A DNA stretch of 64,000 nucleotides, taken from positions 60,087-124,086 of the IMG/VR virus record IMGVR_UViG_3300032288_003086. One strand, written 5' to 3'. Below the pieces are notes generated by a model. It had not been told where the DNA came from and ran no database searches. It saw only the letters and a list, made by a program, of their open reading frames with translations. Source of the DNA: a virus. A program made the translations under genes and the position numbers. Numbering within the stretch: the stretch's first letter is position 1; the number at the start of each line of letters is the position of its first letter. Of this stretch, positions 1 to 11,100 are shown one piece after another.

Positions 1-3000
1 ATCACCAACAACCAGATCATAGGTTCTGAAATATCCTTGGAGGTGAAGGACTTCATACTTCAAGGTATGGCTGCATTGTCTATCAAGAATCCTGACATGT
101 CTGCTTCTCAGTTGTTTGACTTGGCCAGGATGGAGGTGCTTAAGATGAAGGACATCAATACCTTGATATCCCAGTCTCCAGAACAAGAAGCTGAGATCTT
201 GGCTAAGTATGGCGAGGAGTTTGCCACTGCAAGATGGCTTTTAGGAGCCATGCTAGAGGGTGAGACCTTTACATATAGAAACTTGACCAATGCACAGGAG
301 TATGATAATCAAGCTACTACAAGTAAAAAGCAGAATGATATTGTCATAGCCAACCTTAAAAGATTGAAGTCTACAGTTATAGAGGAGTACAATAAGCTTG
401 AAGATCTTGAAGATGTAGCGGATGATGAGAATTTTGAAGAAGACTTCAACAAGCAAGATGAAGAGGTTGAAATCAAGGATTCATTCTATGAGGGCGCAGG
501 CTTTGTTGGTATAAAACCCAATGAGGGCAATGCTGCTTTCCGCAGGATGATTCGTTTGATTACTTATGAAGAGATAGATCCTGTCCTTGGCATCAAGGTG
601 CGCAGGATGGTAAACTCTGCTTTGATATTCAGTACCATTACCAAGATTGCCTCAACAGAGTCAAAGGGTAATGCCATTCAAGCCATAAGTGATAAGATAC
701 AAGAGCTGGACTCCCAGATCAAATACTTCAGGGAGAATGTACAAAGCAAACTGCCAAACCCTAATGTCATTCCAATAAGTTATGACAAGGCCATCAAGCT
801 CAGGGACAGTCTCAAGGCGGTATATGATACCATAGATAACATCGTAGGTCTCAATGAAGACTTCGAGGCAACTCGAAACGAGCATGTACTTAAGCAGTTC
901 TCCACTGTATTCTCAAAAACCAACATCAAGCTTATCCAAGCCGAGGTTACTACTGAGATAGAGTTCGACCAGAACAAAAAGCCAGTACCTGTTCCTACAC
1001 CTGAGTCTGCTGTGTCAGATATTGTCACGCTTTATGATATCAATAAGATAAGGAGTTCGCTGCGTGATTCCATATTGTCAATAGACATGACTAAGGATCA
1101 GGCAAAACCTCACTTGCAGAAGTTGCGTGAGCTGGCCAAGCTGCTTAATATAACCAAGCAGTCTGCCATTGACAACATGCTGGATACTTTCTTCACAGAT
1201 AGTGGTGTGATCAATGACCATGCTTTCAGGAACTTCATTGATGATGTATATATCACACTGTCAGCTTTCAATTTAGACATACCTTACTCGCTTCTGTATA
1301 ATGCAATAGGTCATACGGTCTATATGGCCATGGGTAAGAACCTGGCCATGTTTCCCCAGAACAGTGACTTCAGAAGGTCATTGAGTTTAAATAAGGATTT
1401 CTTTCAAGATTTCTCCAAGGTAAAACATGACTTCTGGTATCACAATCTTGTCAATGCGATCGAAGCTTCCGTGGAAGCATCCAATGAGTCCAAGATGCGC
1501 ATGAACAATGAGGCATTGACTACAGCATTGAAGAGGTTCACTACTCCGTATGTGGCTGCCTATGGTGAGTATATTATAAAGCATGACCCTACAATTGCTG
1601 GATCAAGCACTAAGAATGCCAATGGTGACACCATATACAAGTATGTGGATCCTAACAAGGAGATGATCATTCTTCAAAAGCTCAAATCTTTTGATAATAT
1701 TGAAGAAGGTCTTGCTGCAGTTCTTAATGATGGATTCGAGCATTTCTATGAGAACAATCCTATGTTGGACACCAATGATCCAGAAGTGCGCGCGTTCCTT
1801 CAGAACATGCGCATGGAAGTCTTTGCTGGATTCCAACAAAGATTCAACATGCCAGATGGGGGTGTCAAGATGGGTGACCCTAGGACATTCAAAGATATTG
1901 ATGATGCTGCCTTTTTGATGTCCATGCTCTCACTGTTTGTCAGTCAGGAAAGGATATATGTACCTGAGACCAAGAGTTACATCACATCATTCAAAAGGAT
2001 TCTTACAGTATATGAAGCCACTGGTACCAGTATGGTCACCAATGGTGTACTTAGAAGATATTTTGACAATGCATCTGGCAATGTACTTTCAGAAAATGGT
2101 CGTCCTAAATACCTATGGGATCTTGTCAATGTCCTCAAGCAGGAGTATGAATTGATTCGTACTAACTACGAGCAGGAAAGAACCAATGATGCAAACACCA
2201 AGAAGTACCTCAACTACAACATCAACTCTGCCATAGACGAGAAGACAGGGTTCCCCAAAGACAGGGGTTTCAGGTTCAATGTGCTTGCTGACTTTGCAGA
2301 TGCCAATCCTGATCTTGCCAAAGAGTTGATCATGGCTGCCAAGGAGGGATTGTCATTTGATGCCATCATGGCTTCCAAGTCTGAGAAAGTCCTGGTGGAT
2401 GACATGCTCAATAACCTGCACAAATATGCCCAGAATCAGTATGTGACATTCAGGGATAAGTTTCAAAGCCTGGGATTGGATGAGACACATATTCCATTGT
2501 ATGTGACAGATGTATTTGATGAAGAGGCTCAGGTATTCCAGAATGCAAATCCAACCACTGTTCTCAGGGAGTTCTTCTTCAATAACTGGATAAACTCTCT
2601 TTCATTGAACCAGATCTTTGATGGTCCAGTAGCGGTGGGTGTAAAGAACTTTGCCAACTTCTTCAAACGCCAGAAGGCTGGTGCTGCTGCTGGTCCTAGC
2701 TTATTCAATCCCCATGTGAACAAATATGGTGTGAGTAAGACATACAGGGCTGCTGTGATAAAAGAGATTGTCATGTATCTAGATGACTCTGATCTTACCA
2801 AGCCTGCGAGCTTCACTCCTTACTATGAGAAGGGTGACAAGCGCAATGTAGAAGTGAAGATGATTGATGGTCAGTCCTACAATACCATTGCTAGGATGGT
2901 CAATGTGGCTGACAGCAGGGGAAGGCTTGACAATGAATCTTACAGAATGCTTAAGCGCATGATGTATGAAACAGAAGACACTTCCCAGTATGCTAAGAAT

Positions 3001-6000
3001 GTACGCAAACTCAACAAGAGAGGTATTGTCTTCAACAGCTTGAAGACTGTGACTGCAGGTCGTATTGAATACGTCAAACAGTCAGAGCATACTATTATGA
3101 GAAAAGATGTCAGTACTCTCAAAGAGGGTGTTGACTATAATACTGCCATGCAAGAGCTGGATGTACTCTATGATCGCATCATGGATTATAGTTATATGCT
3201 GCAGGCTGGCAGGGATGAGATGGTGTTTGATCCTTCAAACAACAGGGAAAGGCTTGTATCTGAATTATACAAAGAAGCTGTGACCCAGGCTCATTCTTAT
3301 TTCGAGCCCATACCTCAACATGCATTCATGCATCACATGCTCAATTCCATGGAACTCCATAGGATTGACCAGATGTTTGATCCTAATGCAAGTAAGAAGA
3401 TGACCATCAATCCTGTGGAGGTTGACTTACAACCTTCTACTACAGGAATGACTTATTACAACCTTGATCAGGCAGTAATGGATCTACCTAATGAATTCAC
3501 ATTCATCCAGGTCTCTACTGAAAAGGATGCCAACATGGTTACCCAAGGTATCCAACAGAAGCTGTTGCTTGCTGCACAGATTGCCGCGGAGAATCCTGAG
3601 TATGCCTCTATCAAGGATGACATAAACACATACAACACAGGTCTTGCCCAGATGGTGAAGACCCAGTTGAAAGTGCTTCAAAGGATGTTCAACACCAAAG
3701 ACACAGAGGTGATAGGTAAGATCTATCAGGTCATCTCTGCAGGTCTTAAGCAGCAAGGTGCGGACAGTACCATACTCCAGTACTTTGAACTGAATCCAAA
3801 TGGTAGTCCCAAGTACAATCCAAATTTGATGGTTGTGCAGTCCACCATTGCCAACTACTTCTTTTCAATATTCAACAATAACCTGTTTGATAAAAAGATA
3901 GCAGGTAGGAAGTATTACCATGTCAGTTCCATGGGTTACAATGTAATCGAGATGGATGGTAAGGTGATAACTACTTCTGAGTATAAGCGTAACAAGTCTA
4001 AGTATGACAAAGCCATTGCTGCGGGTGAAGCCAAGGTAAGACCTTTGAGTTATACCAAGACCAAACTTGCTGATGGTACTTACAAGTATGAAGTGGAAGT
4101 GATCATTCCCAAAGAGCTTCAGTCTCTTGACCAAGAGTTCCTTGAGAAGTATATGAGTGAGTTCTTTGCTACTCGTATCCCTACTGAGGGTCAGCGTTCC
4201 ATGATTGTAGCCAAGGTGGTTGACTATATGGATGAGGCCTATGGTTCTGGTATCATTGTTCCTCCCCAAGCGCACATGCTTGCAGGATCTGACTTTGACA
4301 TTGATGCGCTATATGCCCACGTCAAGTCATCCTATAGGACTCCTGATGGAAAAAAGGTATTGTATGGAGACTATTCTCATTACATAGAGAAGTATGATAT
4401 GTCTGAGAAGGATGCCAAGTTTATGGAATACCTGGTGTATCTATCCAAGGATCCTGTAATGCAGCCACTTTTGCAGTCAGAACTTAGAAGGATTAACTAC
4501 GAAGCAGGTTATAAGCAAGAGCAGGCCAGGAACTTTGGAAGTCTCTTTGGCGGTAAGCTTGAAGAGTTCTTCTCAAAGAATGCATCCACTATGGAAAAGG
4601 GGGAAGTAGAGAGTGACTCAGAACAGGAATCCATAGATACCTTCAAGAGAGTTATTGCTGTATTCAATGTGCTGGAAGATTTGAAGAAATCCAATCTTCC
4701 ATCAGATCCTGACAGTCTTGAGAAAGAGACTAAGAAGAATGGTTCTCCTGTGATCCCACTTATTCAGAACAAAATCTTGCAAGCCAAGATGAATATCCTA
4801 TCCAATGAGGCTGTATATAAGAAGTTCATGGAAGAATCATCAAACAGGGCTGATGTGGCTGCGGATCCTTACAAGGCTGCAGTTTCAGAAAGAGGACTGA
4901 GTGAAACAGAAATATATAACAAACAAAATATATATACTCCTACAGCCATGGTTGTGGCTAGAGGTTTGAACTCTGAATCCAAAGATTCTTTGGGTATAGC
5001 GGCAAGCTTCAACAAGGGTGTGAGTATGCTGGCTACTGTGCAGGCAGAACTCAAAGGAAAAGTGGGGACTGTATATGAACCCAATGCCAAGGGTAATCCA
5101 GAGCAGAGTATTGTCACAGACAAAGTTGTTGATGAATCTGTGAAGATTGTGGGTGGTTATATCGGTGTTGCGGCGGATGCTGCTAATAATCCATATCCAG
5201 GTCCATTGCATTTGAACAGTCATACTGTTCCTGTAATGCTTGCCATGTTCACCGTAGGCATGCCACAGCGTATGGCAATCATGTTCCAGTCACTACCTAT
5301 AATCCAAAAGATAGTGGCTGAATATACTATGGAGTATGGCAGTGCCTATAAAAAGAATCCTTATTCCAAGGATATGCGATTTGATACATTCCTCAGGGAT
5401 ATGATTAATGAGCTTGAAGAACGCATAGGGATTGAGGAGTTATTGGATCAAGACATCATGTATTTGAGTAAGACTGGAGCCAACTTTGATAAGGATTCCT
5501 ACAAGCTTGTGTGGAATAACCAGATCAAAAAGGACGATCCTGAGTTTGGATCTAGCAAAGATCAGCCCTTGAACACTTTTGGATTTGAGCTTTACAACAA
5601 AAAGAACATTGCATTTACCAGGGACATCGAGGACTTCATCATTCTCAATGAGTTCAAAAACTATAGCAACTTGGCCTCGGAGATCAGCTTTAAGATCACC
5701 AAGCTTACAGATGCATTGAAGTCTATCAAGCCTGACATGGATACCTTCGACAGGTTGGTAAATACCTTTGATATAGTCAGGACTCGTCCTGAAGAATTGA
5801 TGTTGAGTAAAAAGTCAATCCAGGACTTGTTTCAGATGTATCCTGTATTGCGAGAGTCTTATGAAGCATTGAAGTACATGGACAACATGTCCAGCAAAGT
5901 GCTACTTGAGCGTACTAGTTTGATTAAAGGTATGTCTGCACTCATAGGTAATATCTATGGGTATGAAAGTTCAGAGATACGTAAGGACATCAAGGCTTTC

Positions 6001-8145
6001 ATTGGACTTCAATTGCAGCGTGCAATGGCACAACGCGAGCCTGAGTCATTCATGAATAAGATGTTCTTGGAGCAGGTGAATCCTGAGACATTCCTCAATG
6101 GGGATGTCATTGCTGACTATAACCAACTCAAGTCCAGGTATCCTGGTAACAAGTTCATCCAGGCTTTGAGGATTGTGGATATAGGTACTACCTCTAGACC
6201 TGTAAGGGTATTGGAAGCAATATCCAGCAAGCTCTCTCCTGAGATGCGTGAGATGGTATACTCTGACTTGCTCAAGTTATTGGGTGAGGGATATGCCACA
6301 GAAGAGATGGGTGTAAATGGAGAGGTGATGCGTGTACTGGATAAGGAGCGTGCATTCAGGATTGCATACCATGGCATGGTGAAATCAGGTGCTCAAAAGG
6401 TGCGTGGCGGATTCTTTGAATTAGTGCCTGCTGTGCTTTCCAAACCCATGAGCACTGCCTTGGATAGCTTCCAAAGGGATCTGGTAAAGATGGATAACTA
6501 CATCAAGAACAAGTATGATGTATTTGAGGATGTAGATGGAAATCTACGTGCAGAACCACAAGCAGAAGAAGAATATCTAAAGATGCTTACTGCTGCCATA
6601 TCCAAGAACTTTGGTCAGATGGGTATTGATGACATCATCCAGGATGCAGTTATAAAGATTGTGAGCATGAAGCTTGCAGATGGAACTATGACGCCATTCA
6701 AGCGGGTCACTTCTCTTAGAAAAATATCACAGCAACTAGATGAAACTGTGACTATGGAGGATATGGTTAAATTCTTCAACAAGATTGCTCCTGCAAATGC
6801 ACCTTCAATCATAGACAGTAAAGGTTTAAGGGTGTCTACTCTAGAGGCTCAGTACAAGGTTGCATCAGATGAGTATGAGTTATTCACTGGCGTTGACGGG
6901 GTACTTTTTCTTGATCTTGCAGATGTAACCCAGCCTTTTGAAACGAAGATGCTCAGGGCATATGGTATAACCCCTAACTACAAGGACAAGAACTACAGGT
7001 TCCCTTTATATAGGATCAACATATACGGTCAGCTGATGATGTTAAAACGCATCAATGGCAATCCTGTTGGTCAAAAGCTGATGGAAACCTTGTATCTTAC
7101 ACCATTCACCAATGTCCAGGAGTTACAACTTACAGGTGAAACTGCTGTATATGAAGTAGTTCCAGAACAAGGTGTAAGTAAGATATCTCCTTTGGCATTT
7201 ACTTCTCAGGAAGCGGCGGTGATCAAGAACATTGTCAATGGTATCCAGCAGATATCAGATACCAGGATGATGGAAGTACCAAGGTCTATGACAATTGTCA
7301 GGGAGCAGAACAGGATGTATGAGTTGAGAACCCAGAAGAATCCTTCAGGAGCCTACACTAACAAGACCATGTCTACCATCAACATGAGCATTGTAGAGAC
7401 CACTGGTAAGTTCTCAAGGTTCAAAATGGTTGGTGGGGAGTTGTTTCAGTATCTGAATAATGAGCCAGCTGCAAGAGGTGTGAAGCAAGAACAGATGGAT
7501 CTGTTTGCTCAAAGGGTTGGATTCAGCACCTGGGGTGAACTATCCAACAGCGAACGCTTCAAGGACTTTGTTAGTGGCAAAGAGAATTTGTTTCTTTACG
7601 AATTAAACAATGGGGATCCTACCTCTCCAACTGCTCAGCCATTGTCTTCAGCACCTACAACACCTCAAGTGACAGCACCTACCCAAGTTCCTGTAAGTGC
7701 TCAACCTGCTGTAACAGATATTAAAGCGGAAGATATAACCTTTAAGTCAAAGAAGTTAGAAACATTTGAAAGAGCTGAAGGATTGGACGCTGTAAAAGGA
7801 TATAGTCTAGTTATAAAAAATCAACCTAGTGTTGATCTATTTGTCTATAAGGACAAAGAGGGGTGGATTATCATAGATAACACATCTAAACTTAAACTAC
7901 CACTAAGAGGTACAGTTGATGGTAATAGTGCAAGAAAAGATGAAATAGTAGAGTTACTAAGTAATACTTTGAATTATTATGGAAAATTGGAAAGCAGTAG
8001 GAAGACATTAGAAAGTATTGGTTTTAACTTTACCCAAGCTCCTACCACTGAAAAAAGAGCTATGGACATTGTAAAGCTCAATCAGCAGGCACAGGATGTA
8101 CTTAAACAAAAAGAAGACGAATCAAGAAATTGTAACGGAGGATAA
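1..8145 (+). CDS. Giant virion RNA polymerase of crAss-like phage (5' end outside window)
   Basis: The frame is open from base 1, so this gene starts upstream of the window; the first possible in-window start is a TTG at 37 and is probably internal. About 2,714 residues are visible. The sequence GSDFDIDALY near base 4291 matches the DFDID signature whose aspartates bind catalytic magnesium in the single-chain, QDE-1-like virion RNA polymerase of crAss-like phages (known for phi14:2 gp66). That enzyme is packaged in the capsid, enters the cell with the DNA and transcribes early genes. A Pro/Thr/Ala-rich linker near 7620-7715 precedes a C-terminal segment of about 145 residues with a visibly AT-richer codon choice than the rest. 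The stop is followed after 2 bases by the next giant gene. Family assignment is confident; domain limits outside the catalytic motif are not resolved. Confidence 0.9.
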   Translation: MTNNQIIGSEISLEVKDFILQGMAALSIKNPDMSASQLFDLARMEVLKMKDINTLISQSPEQEAEILAKYGEEFATARWLLGAMLEGETFTYRNLTNAQEYDNQATTSKKQNDIVIANLKRLKSTVIEEYNKLEDLEDVADDENFEEDFNKQDEEVEIKDSFYEGAGFVGIKPNEGNAAFRRMIRLITYEEIDPVLGIKVRRMVNSALIFSTITKIASTESKGNAIQAISDKIQELDSQIKYFRENVQSKLPNPNVIPISYDKAIKLRDSLKAVYDTIDNIVGLNEDFEATRNEHVLKQFSTVFSKTNIKLIQAEVTTEIEFDQNKKPVPVPTPESAVSDIVTLYDINKIRSSLRDSILSIDMTKDQAKPHLQKLRELAKLLNITKQSAIDNMLDTFFTDSGVINDHAFRNFIDDVYITLSAFNLDIPYSLLYNAIGHTVYMAMGKNLAMFPQNSDFRRSLSLNKDFFQDFSKVKHDFWYHNLVNAIEASVEASNESKMRMNNEALTTALKRFTTPYVAAYGEYIIKHDPTIAGSSTKNANGDTIYKYVDPNKEMIILQKLKSFDNIEEGLAAVLNDGFEHFYENNPMLDTNDPEVRAFLQNMRMEVFAGFQQRFNMPDGGVKMGDPRTFKDIDDAAFLMSMLSLFVSQERIYVPETKSYITSFKRILTVYEATGTSMVTNGVLRRYFDNASGNVLSENGRPKYLWDLVNVLKQEYELIRTNYEQERTNDANTKKYLNYNINSAIDEKTGFPKDRGFRFNVLADFADANPDLAKELIMAAKEGLSFDAIMASKSEKVLVDDMLNNLHKYAQNQYVTFRDKFQSLGLDETHIPLYVTDVFDEEAQVFQNANPTTVLREFFFNNWINSLSLNQIFDGPVAVGVKNFANFFKRQKAGAAAGPSLFNPHVNKYGVSKTYRAAVIKEIVMYLDDSDLTKPASFTPYYEKGDKRNVEVKMIDGQSYNTIARMVNVADSRGRLDNESYRMLKRMMYETEDTSQYAKNVRKLNKRGIVFNSLKTVTAGRIEYVKQSEHTIMRKDVSTLKEGVDYNTAMQELDVLYDRIMDYSYMLQAGRDEMVFDPSNNRERLVSELYKEAVTQAHSYFEPIPQHAFMHHMLNSMELHRIDQMFDPNASKKMTINPVEVDLQPSTTGMTYYNLDQAVMDLPNEFTFIQVSTEKDANMVTQGIQQKLLLAAQIAAENPEYASIKDDINTYNTGLAQMVKTQLKVLQRMFNTKDTEVIGKIYQVISAGLKQQGADSTILQYFELNPNGSPKYNPNLMVVQSTIANYFFSIFNNNLFDKKIAGRKYYHVSSMGYNVIEMDGKVITTSEYKRNKSKYDKAIAAGEAKVRPLSYTKTKLADGTYKYEVEVIIPKELQSLDQEFLEKYMSEFFATRIPTEGQRSMIVAKVVDYMDEAYGSGIIVPPQAHMLAGSDFDIDALYAHVKSSYRTPDGKKVLYGDYSHYIEKYDMSEKDAKFMEYLVYLSKDPVMQPLLQSELRRINYEAGYKQEQARNFGSLFGGKLEEFFSKNASTMEKGEVESDSEQESIDTFKRVIAVFNVLEDLKKSNLPSDPDSLEKETKKNGSPVIPLIQNKILQAKMNILSNEAVYKKFMEESSNRADVAADPYKAAVSERGLSETEIYNKQNIYTPTAMVVARGLNSESKDSLGIAASFNKGVSMLATVQAELKGKVGTVYEPNAKGNPEQSIVTDKVVDESVKIVGGYIGVAADAANNPYPGPLHLNSHTVPVMLAMFTVGMPQRMAIMFQSLPIIQKIVAEYTMEYGSAYKKNPYSKDMRFDTFLRDMINELEERIGIEELLDQDIMYLSKTGANFDKDSYKLVWNNQIKKDDPEFGSSKDQPLNTFGFELYNKKNIAFTRDIEDFIILNEFKNYSNLASEISFKITKLTDALKSIKPDMDTFDRLVNTFDIVRTRPEELMLSKKSIQDLFQMYPVLRESYEALKYMDNMSSKVLLERTSLIKGMSALIGNIYGYESSEIRKDIKAFIGLQLQRAMAQREPESFMNKMFLEQVNPETFLNGDVIADYNQLKSRYPGNKFIQALRIVDIGTTSRPVRVLEAISSKLSPEMREMVYSDLLKLLGEGYATEEMGVNGEVMRVLDKERAFRIAYHGMVKSGAQKVRGGFFELVPAVLSKPMSTALDSFQRDLVKMDNYIKNKYDVFEDVDGNLRAEPQAEEEYLKMLTAAISKNFGQMGIDDIIQDAVIKIVSMKLADGTMTPFKRVTSLRKISQQLDETVTMEDMVKFFNKIAPANAPSIIDSKGLRVSTLEAQYKVASDEYELFTGVDGVLFLDLADVTQPFETKMLRAYGITPNYKDKNYRFPLYRINIYGQLMMLKRINGNPVGQKLMETLYLTPFTNVQELQLTGETAVYEVVPEQGVSKISPLAFTSQEAAVIKNIVNGIQQISDTRMMEVPRSMTIVREQNRMYELRTQKNPSGAYTNKTMSTINMSIVETTGKFSRFKMVGGELFQYLNNEPAARGVKQEQMDLFAQRVGFSTWGELSNSERFKDFVSGKENLFLYELNNGDPTSPTAQPLSSAPTTPQVTAPTQVPVSAQPAVTDIKAEDITFKSKKLETFERAEGLDAVKGYSLVIKNQPSVDLFVYKDKEGWIIIDNTSKLKLPLRGTVDGNSARKDEIVELLSNTLNYYGKLESSRKTLESIGFNFTQAPTTEKRAMDIVKLNQQAQDVLKQKEDESRNCNGG

Positions 8146-8147
8146 TA

Positions 8148-11100
8148 ATGTCAAATTGTGCTATACTAAGAGATCCCGATTCTGGGAAAGTTGTTAATGT
8201 GTATGCTCCTAATGGTGAGCCCTCCATCCTATACCAGGATGCGCTTGTTGCATTTGGTCAAAATGCTGACAAAGCCATACTTGCCTGGGCTGCGGCATAT
8301 ACTCCTGAGTTCATGGGGTATTATGGAGACTGGATAAATGAACCTTCAAAGGTGTCTTTGGATGCCAATGGAGAACCTATATCCAGCATGGTATTCCTCA
8401 GTGTATATGATGTACTGAGGGATCCTAGATATAAGAGCATCGCCCGCAAAACAGGATACATTCCTTTCAGGGAAGCTGTCAGGATAAAGAACAGTCTTGA
8501 AAAAGCCATACCTGGATCCAGATACAAACTTGAAGAAAGCCGTGCTGAACCTGGCTATGCCAAAGTAACTGCATTGTCCAGCATCTTTTCATATGCTCCT
8601 AACTATACCAAGGAAGAGATACAAAGACAGAAGGAAAAGATCACTCCTATAATGGAGTATATGATCCGCAAGTTCCCTGGGGTTTCATATCAATGGATAT
8701 CTCCAAATCAACTTAAACAGACTGAGCACTATACTGACATACGAAGGATCAACTCCTTTGTAAAAGACAATGTGATATATCTGGTTGAGGGAAGGGTTAC
8801 TCCCCAGATTGCACTGGAAGAGATAAGCCACGTGTTTGTGGAGTTCCTCAGACAAGATCGCCCTGCTCTGTTCAAAGGTCTTTTTGAATCCCTTAAGAAT
8901 GATCCTAAGTATGCAGCTGAGTATGTTGCCATATTTGAAGGACTGAGAGCTGAGAATAAATTATTCATGAATGATCTAAAGGTCGTTGCTCAAAGTGAAT
9001 TCATTGCCAGGAATCTTGCCACTGCGTTGAAGGCTGAGTTGGAAATGAATCCAGAAGGAAGACCTTTATCTCCTTTGGGTAAGCTCTTCAAAAGGTTTTT
9101 TGATTGGTTGGCCAATGCCCTTGGTATGCCTAGGATAGACCCCAAGATGACTTTGCAGGACATAGCTGCACATCTTAATAGCAAGTACACAGAAATGGAG
9201 CTTCCTACTGAGCCATATCTGTATTACAATGCTGATCCCAATGCCAACTTCGATCCTGAAGACAGGGATGCTGCAGAAGAACTGAATCCCATAGGTGAGA
9301 CACAAAGAAAAAAGAAGACTGCTCAAGAGCTCAATCTACAAAGAGCTAAGGAGAATGTAGAGAAGTTGAATAAGATGAAGGCTTTTGTTTTGCGAACTAA
9401 GCCCAACAACAAGCAGCGTGAGAATCAAATTGCTGTCATAGATATATTGATTGACAATGCCAACTACCAAGTCACTGAACTTGAAGCTGGGCGTGCTACA
9501 GTCAGTATCACCAAGTACAAGGGGTCAGAGGACACTGAATCCTTGGATAACAAAACAGCAGAGATGGGTGCCAACTTTGGTACATTCTTCCATACGCTGA
9601 TTGAAGACTTACAGGATAGCTACATGGAGAATGGTATTAATCCTACCAAGCTCTATACTCAAGAATGGTTTGATGCATTCTATGAGAAACATAAGAAGAT
9701 GATCCAGTTCAAGGATGTTGACAAACAACTGCTGTTTGATGCAGGGTTAGAGATATCACAAGCTTTGTCTTCTGAGTTCTTACGTGGTAAGATCCTATTG
9801 CCAGAGATATCAGTGGCTGTTGAAGATGCCCAAGGTACTTTGATACTGGGTAGGTTGGATCTTATGGCACTGGATGAATTAGGTAGGGTTTCTGTAATGG
9901 ACTTGAAAACATCAAAGTCAGCACACTCTTTGGTCAACTTGAATGGTGGTCCAATGTTCCCAATGATAGACCTCAGTGTAAGTTACACTAATAAGAATGG
10001 ATGGAAAGACGGGGTTTCAGAGTTCTTTGCAGATATCCTCAATAGAACAAAGATGAACACCTACCACATGCAGCTTGCACTGTATGGAGAGATGTTGAAA
10101 AAGCTGGGTATAGTAGTGTCTTCAAGAAATGTCCTTGCATTAGCTTATAGGGTTCAAGGGAAAGAAGCTGATCAACAGACTGTAGTCCAGACAGCATTTC
10201 ATGTATTTGATGATAGCAGTTTCTACACTTTTGCTTTCAATGGTCAAAAAGCATCAGATGAAGGACGAATCATAGACACTGCTGCTAGACTGGCATTCAA
10301 TGGACGTGAAGAAGAGATAGATGAAGATGCGGCTGCTGAGACAGACCCAGGTCCTTTTGCAAGGATGAGTAAGGATGTCCAGGAAGACTTGATCAACAGA
10401 CTCATCAAACTCGCAACTGATCAGCTGGCAACTATTGAGAAAGAGCGTTCTGAAATTGAAAAGAATGACTTGATTGACAAGGACGAGAAGAACAACCTGA
10501 TAAAGATCCTTACCAAGAGGAAGGCTGGTCTTGTGGACATGTCAGAAAAACTGAAGCTTGCAATCTCCAATCCTGCATCCAGCGAAAGCCTTGCAGCTTC
10601 AAGGGCTGTGATAATAAAAGCGGCGTTGGATGTATTCTCCAATGAGATATCCACCATCTCTAGAAAGATAAATGAAGACATTGACATACCTGCCACATAT
10701 AAACTAGGCAGTGATGAGAACAGGACTGCTATTGCAACATTGCAGTCATATCTCACATCCATGGATAACATGGCTGATTACCTGCAAGGATTCAAGAATA
10801 CGATACTTGCAACCACCCTTGATCCAGATTCACAAAAGGATGAGGCACTGAAGAAGGATCTGATCCGATACTTCGACGACAAGCTTTTCACAATAGACGC
10901 CCAAAACCAGAAGATGGTCAACATAGGTAAGAGTATTACCAAAGCCATTATCATGGAGACTATTGGGACTAAGAACTTTGAGAAGGTGTTTGGGGAAGTC
11001 AAGAAGGTGCTGGCACCAAGACTTGCTTGGTTGGACAGGACTATTGAGAAGATAAAGAAAGGAGAAGCTCCTGCTGATACCATGGGTCTGAAGGCAAGGC

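Noticed and set aside
3484-4275. Antisense frames of 90-136 codons under the RNA polymerase gene
   Set aside because: They mirror the codon pattern of the sense gene, have no leaders and no recognisable domains.
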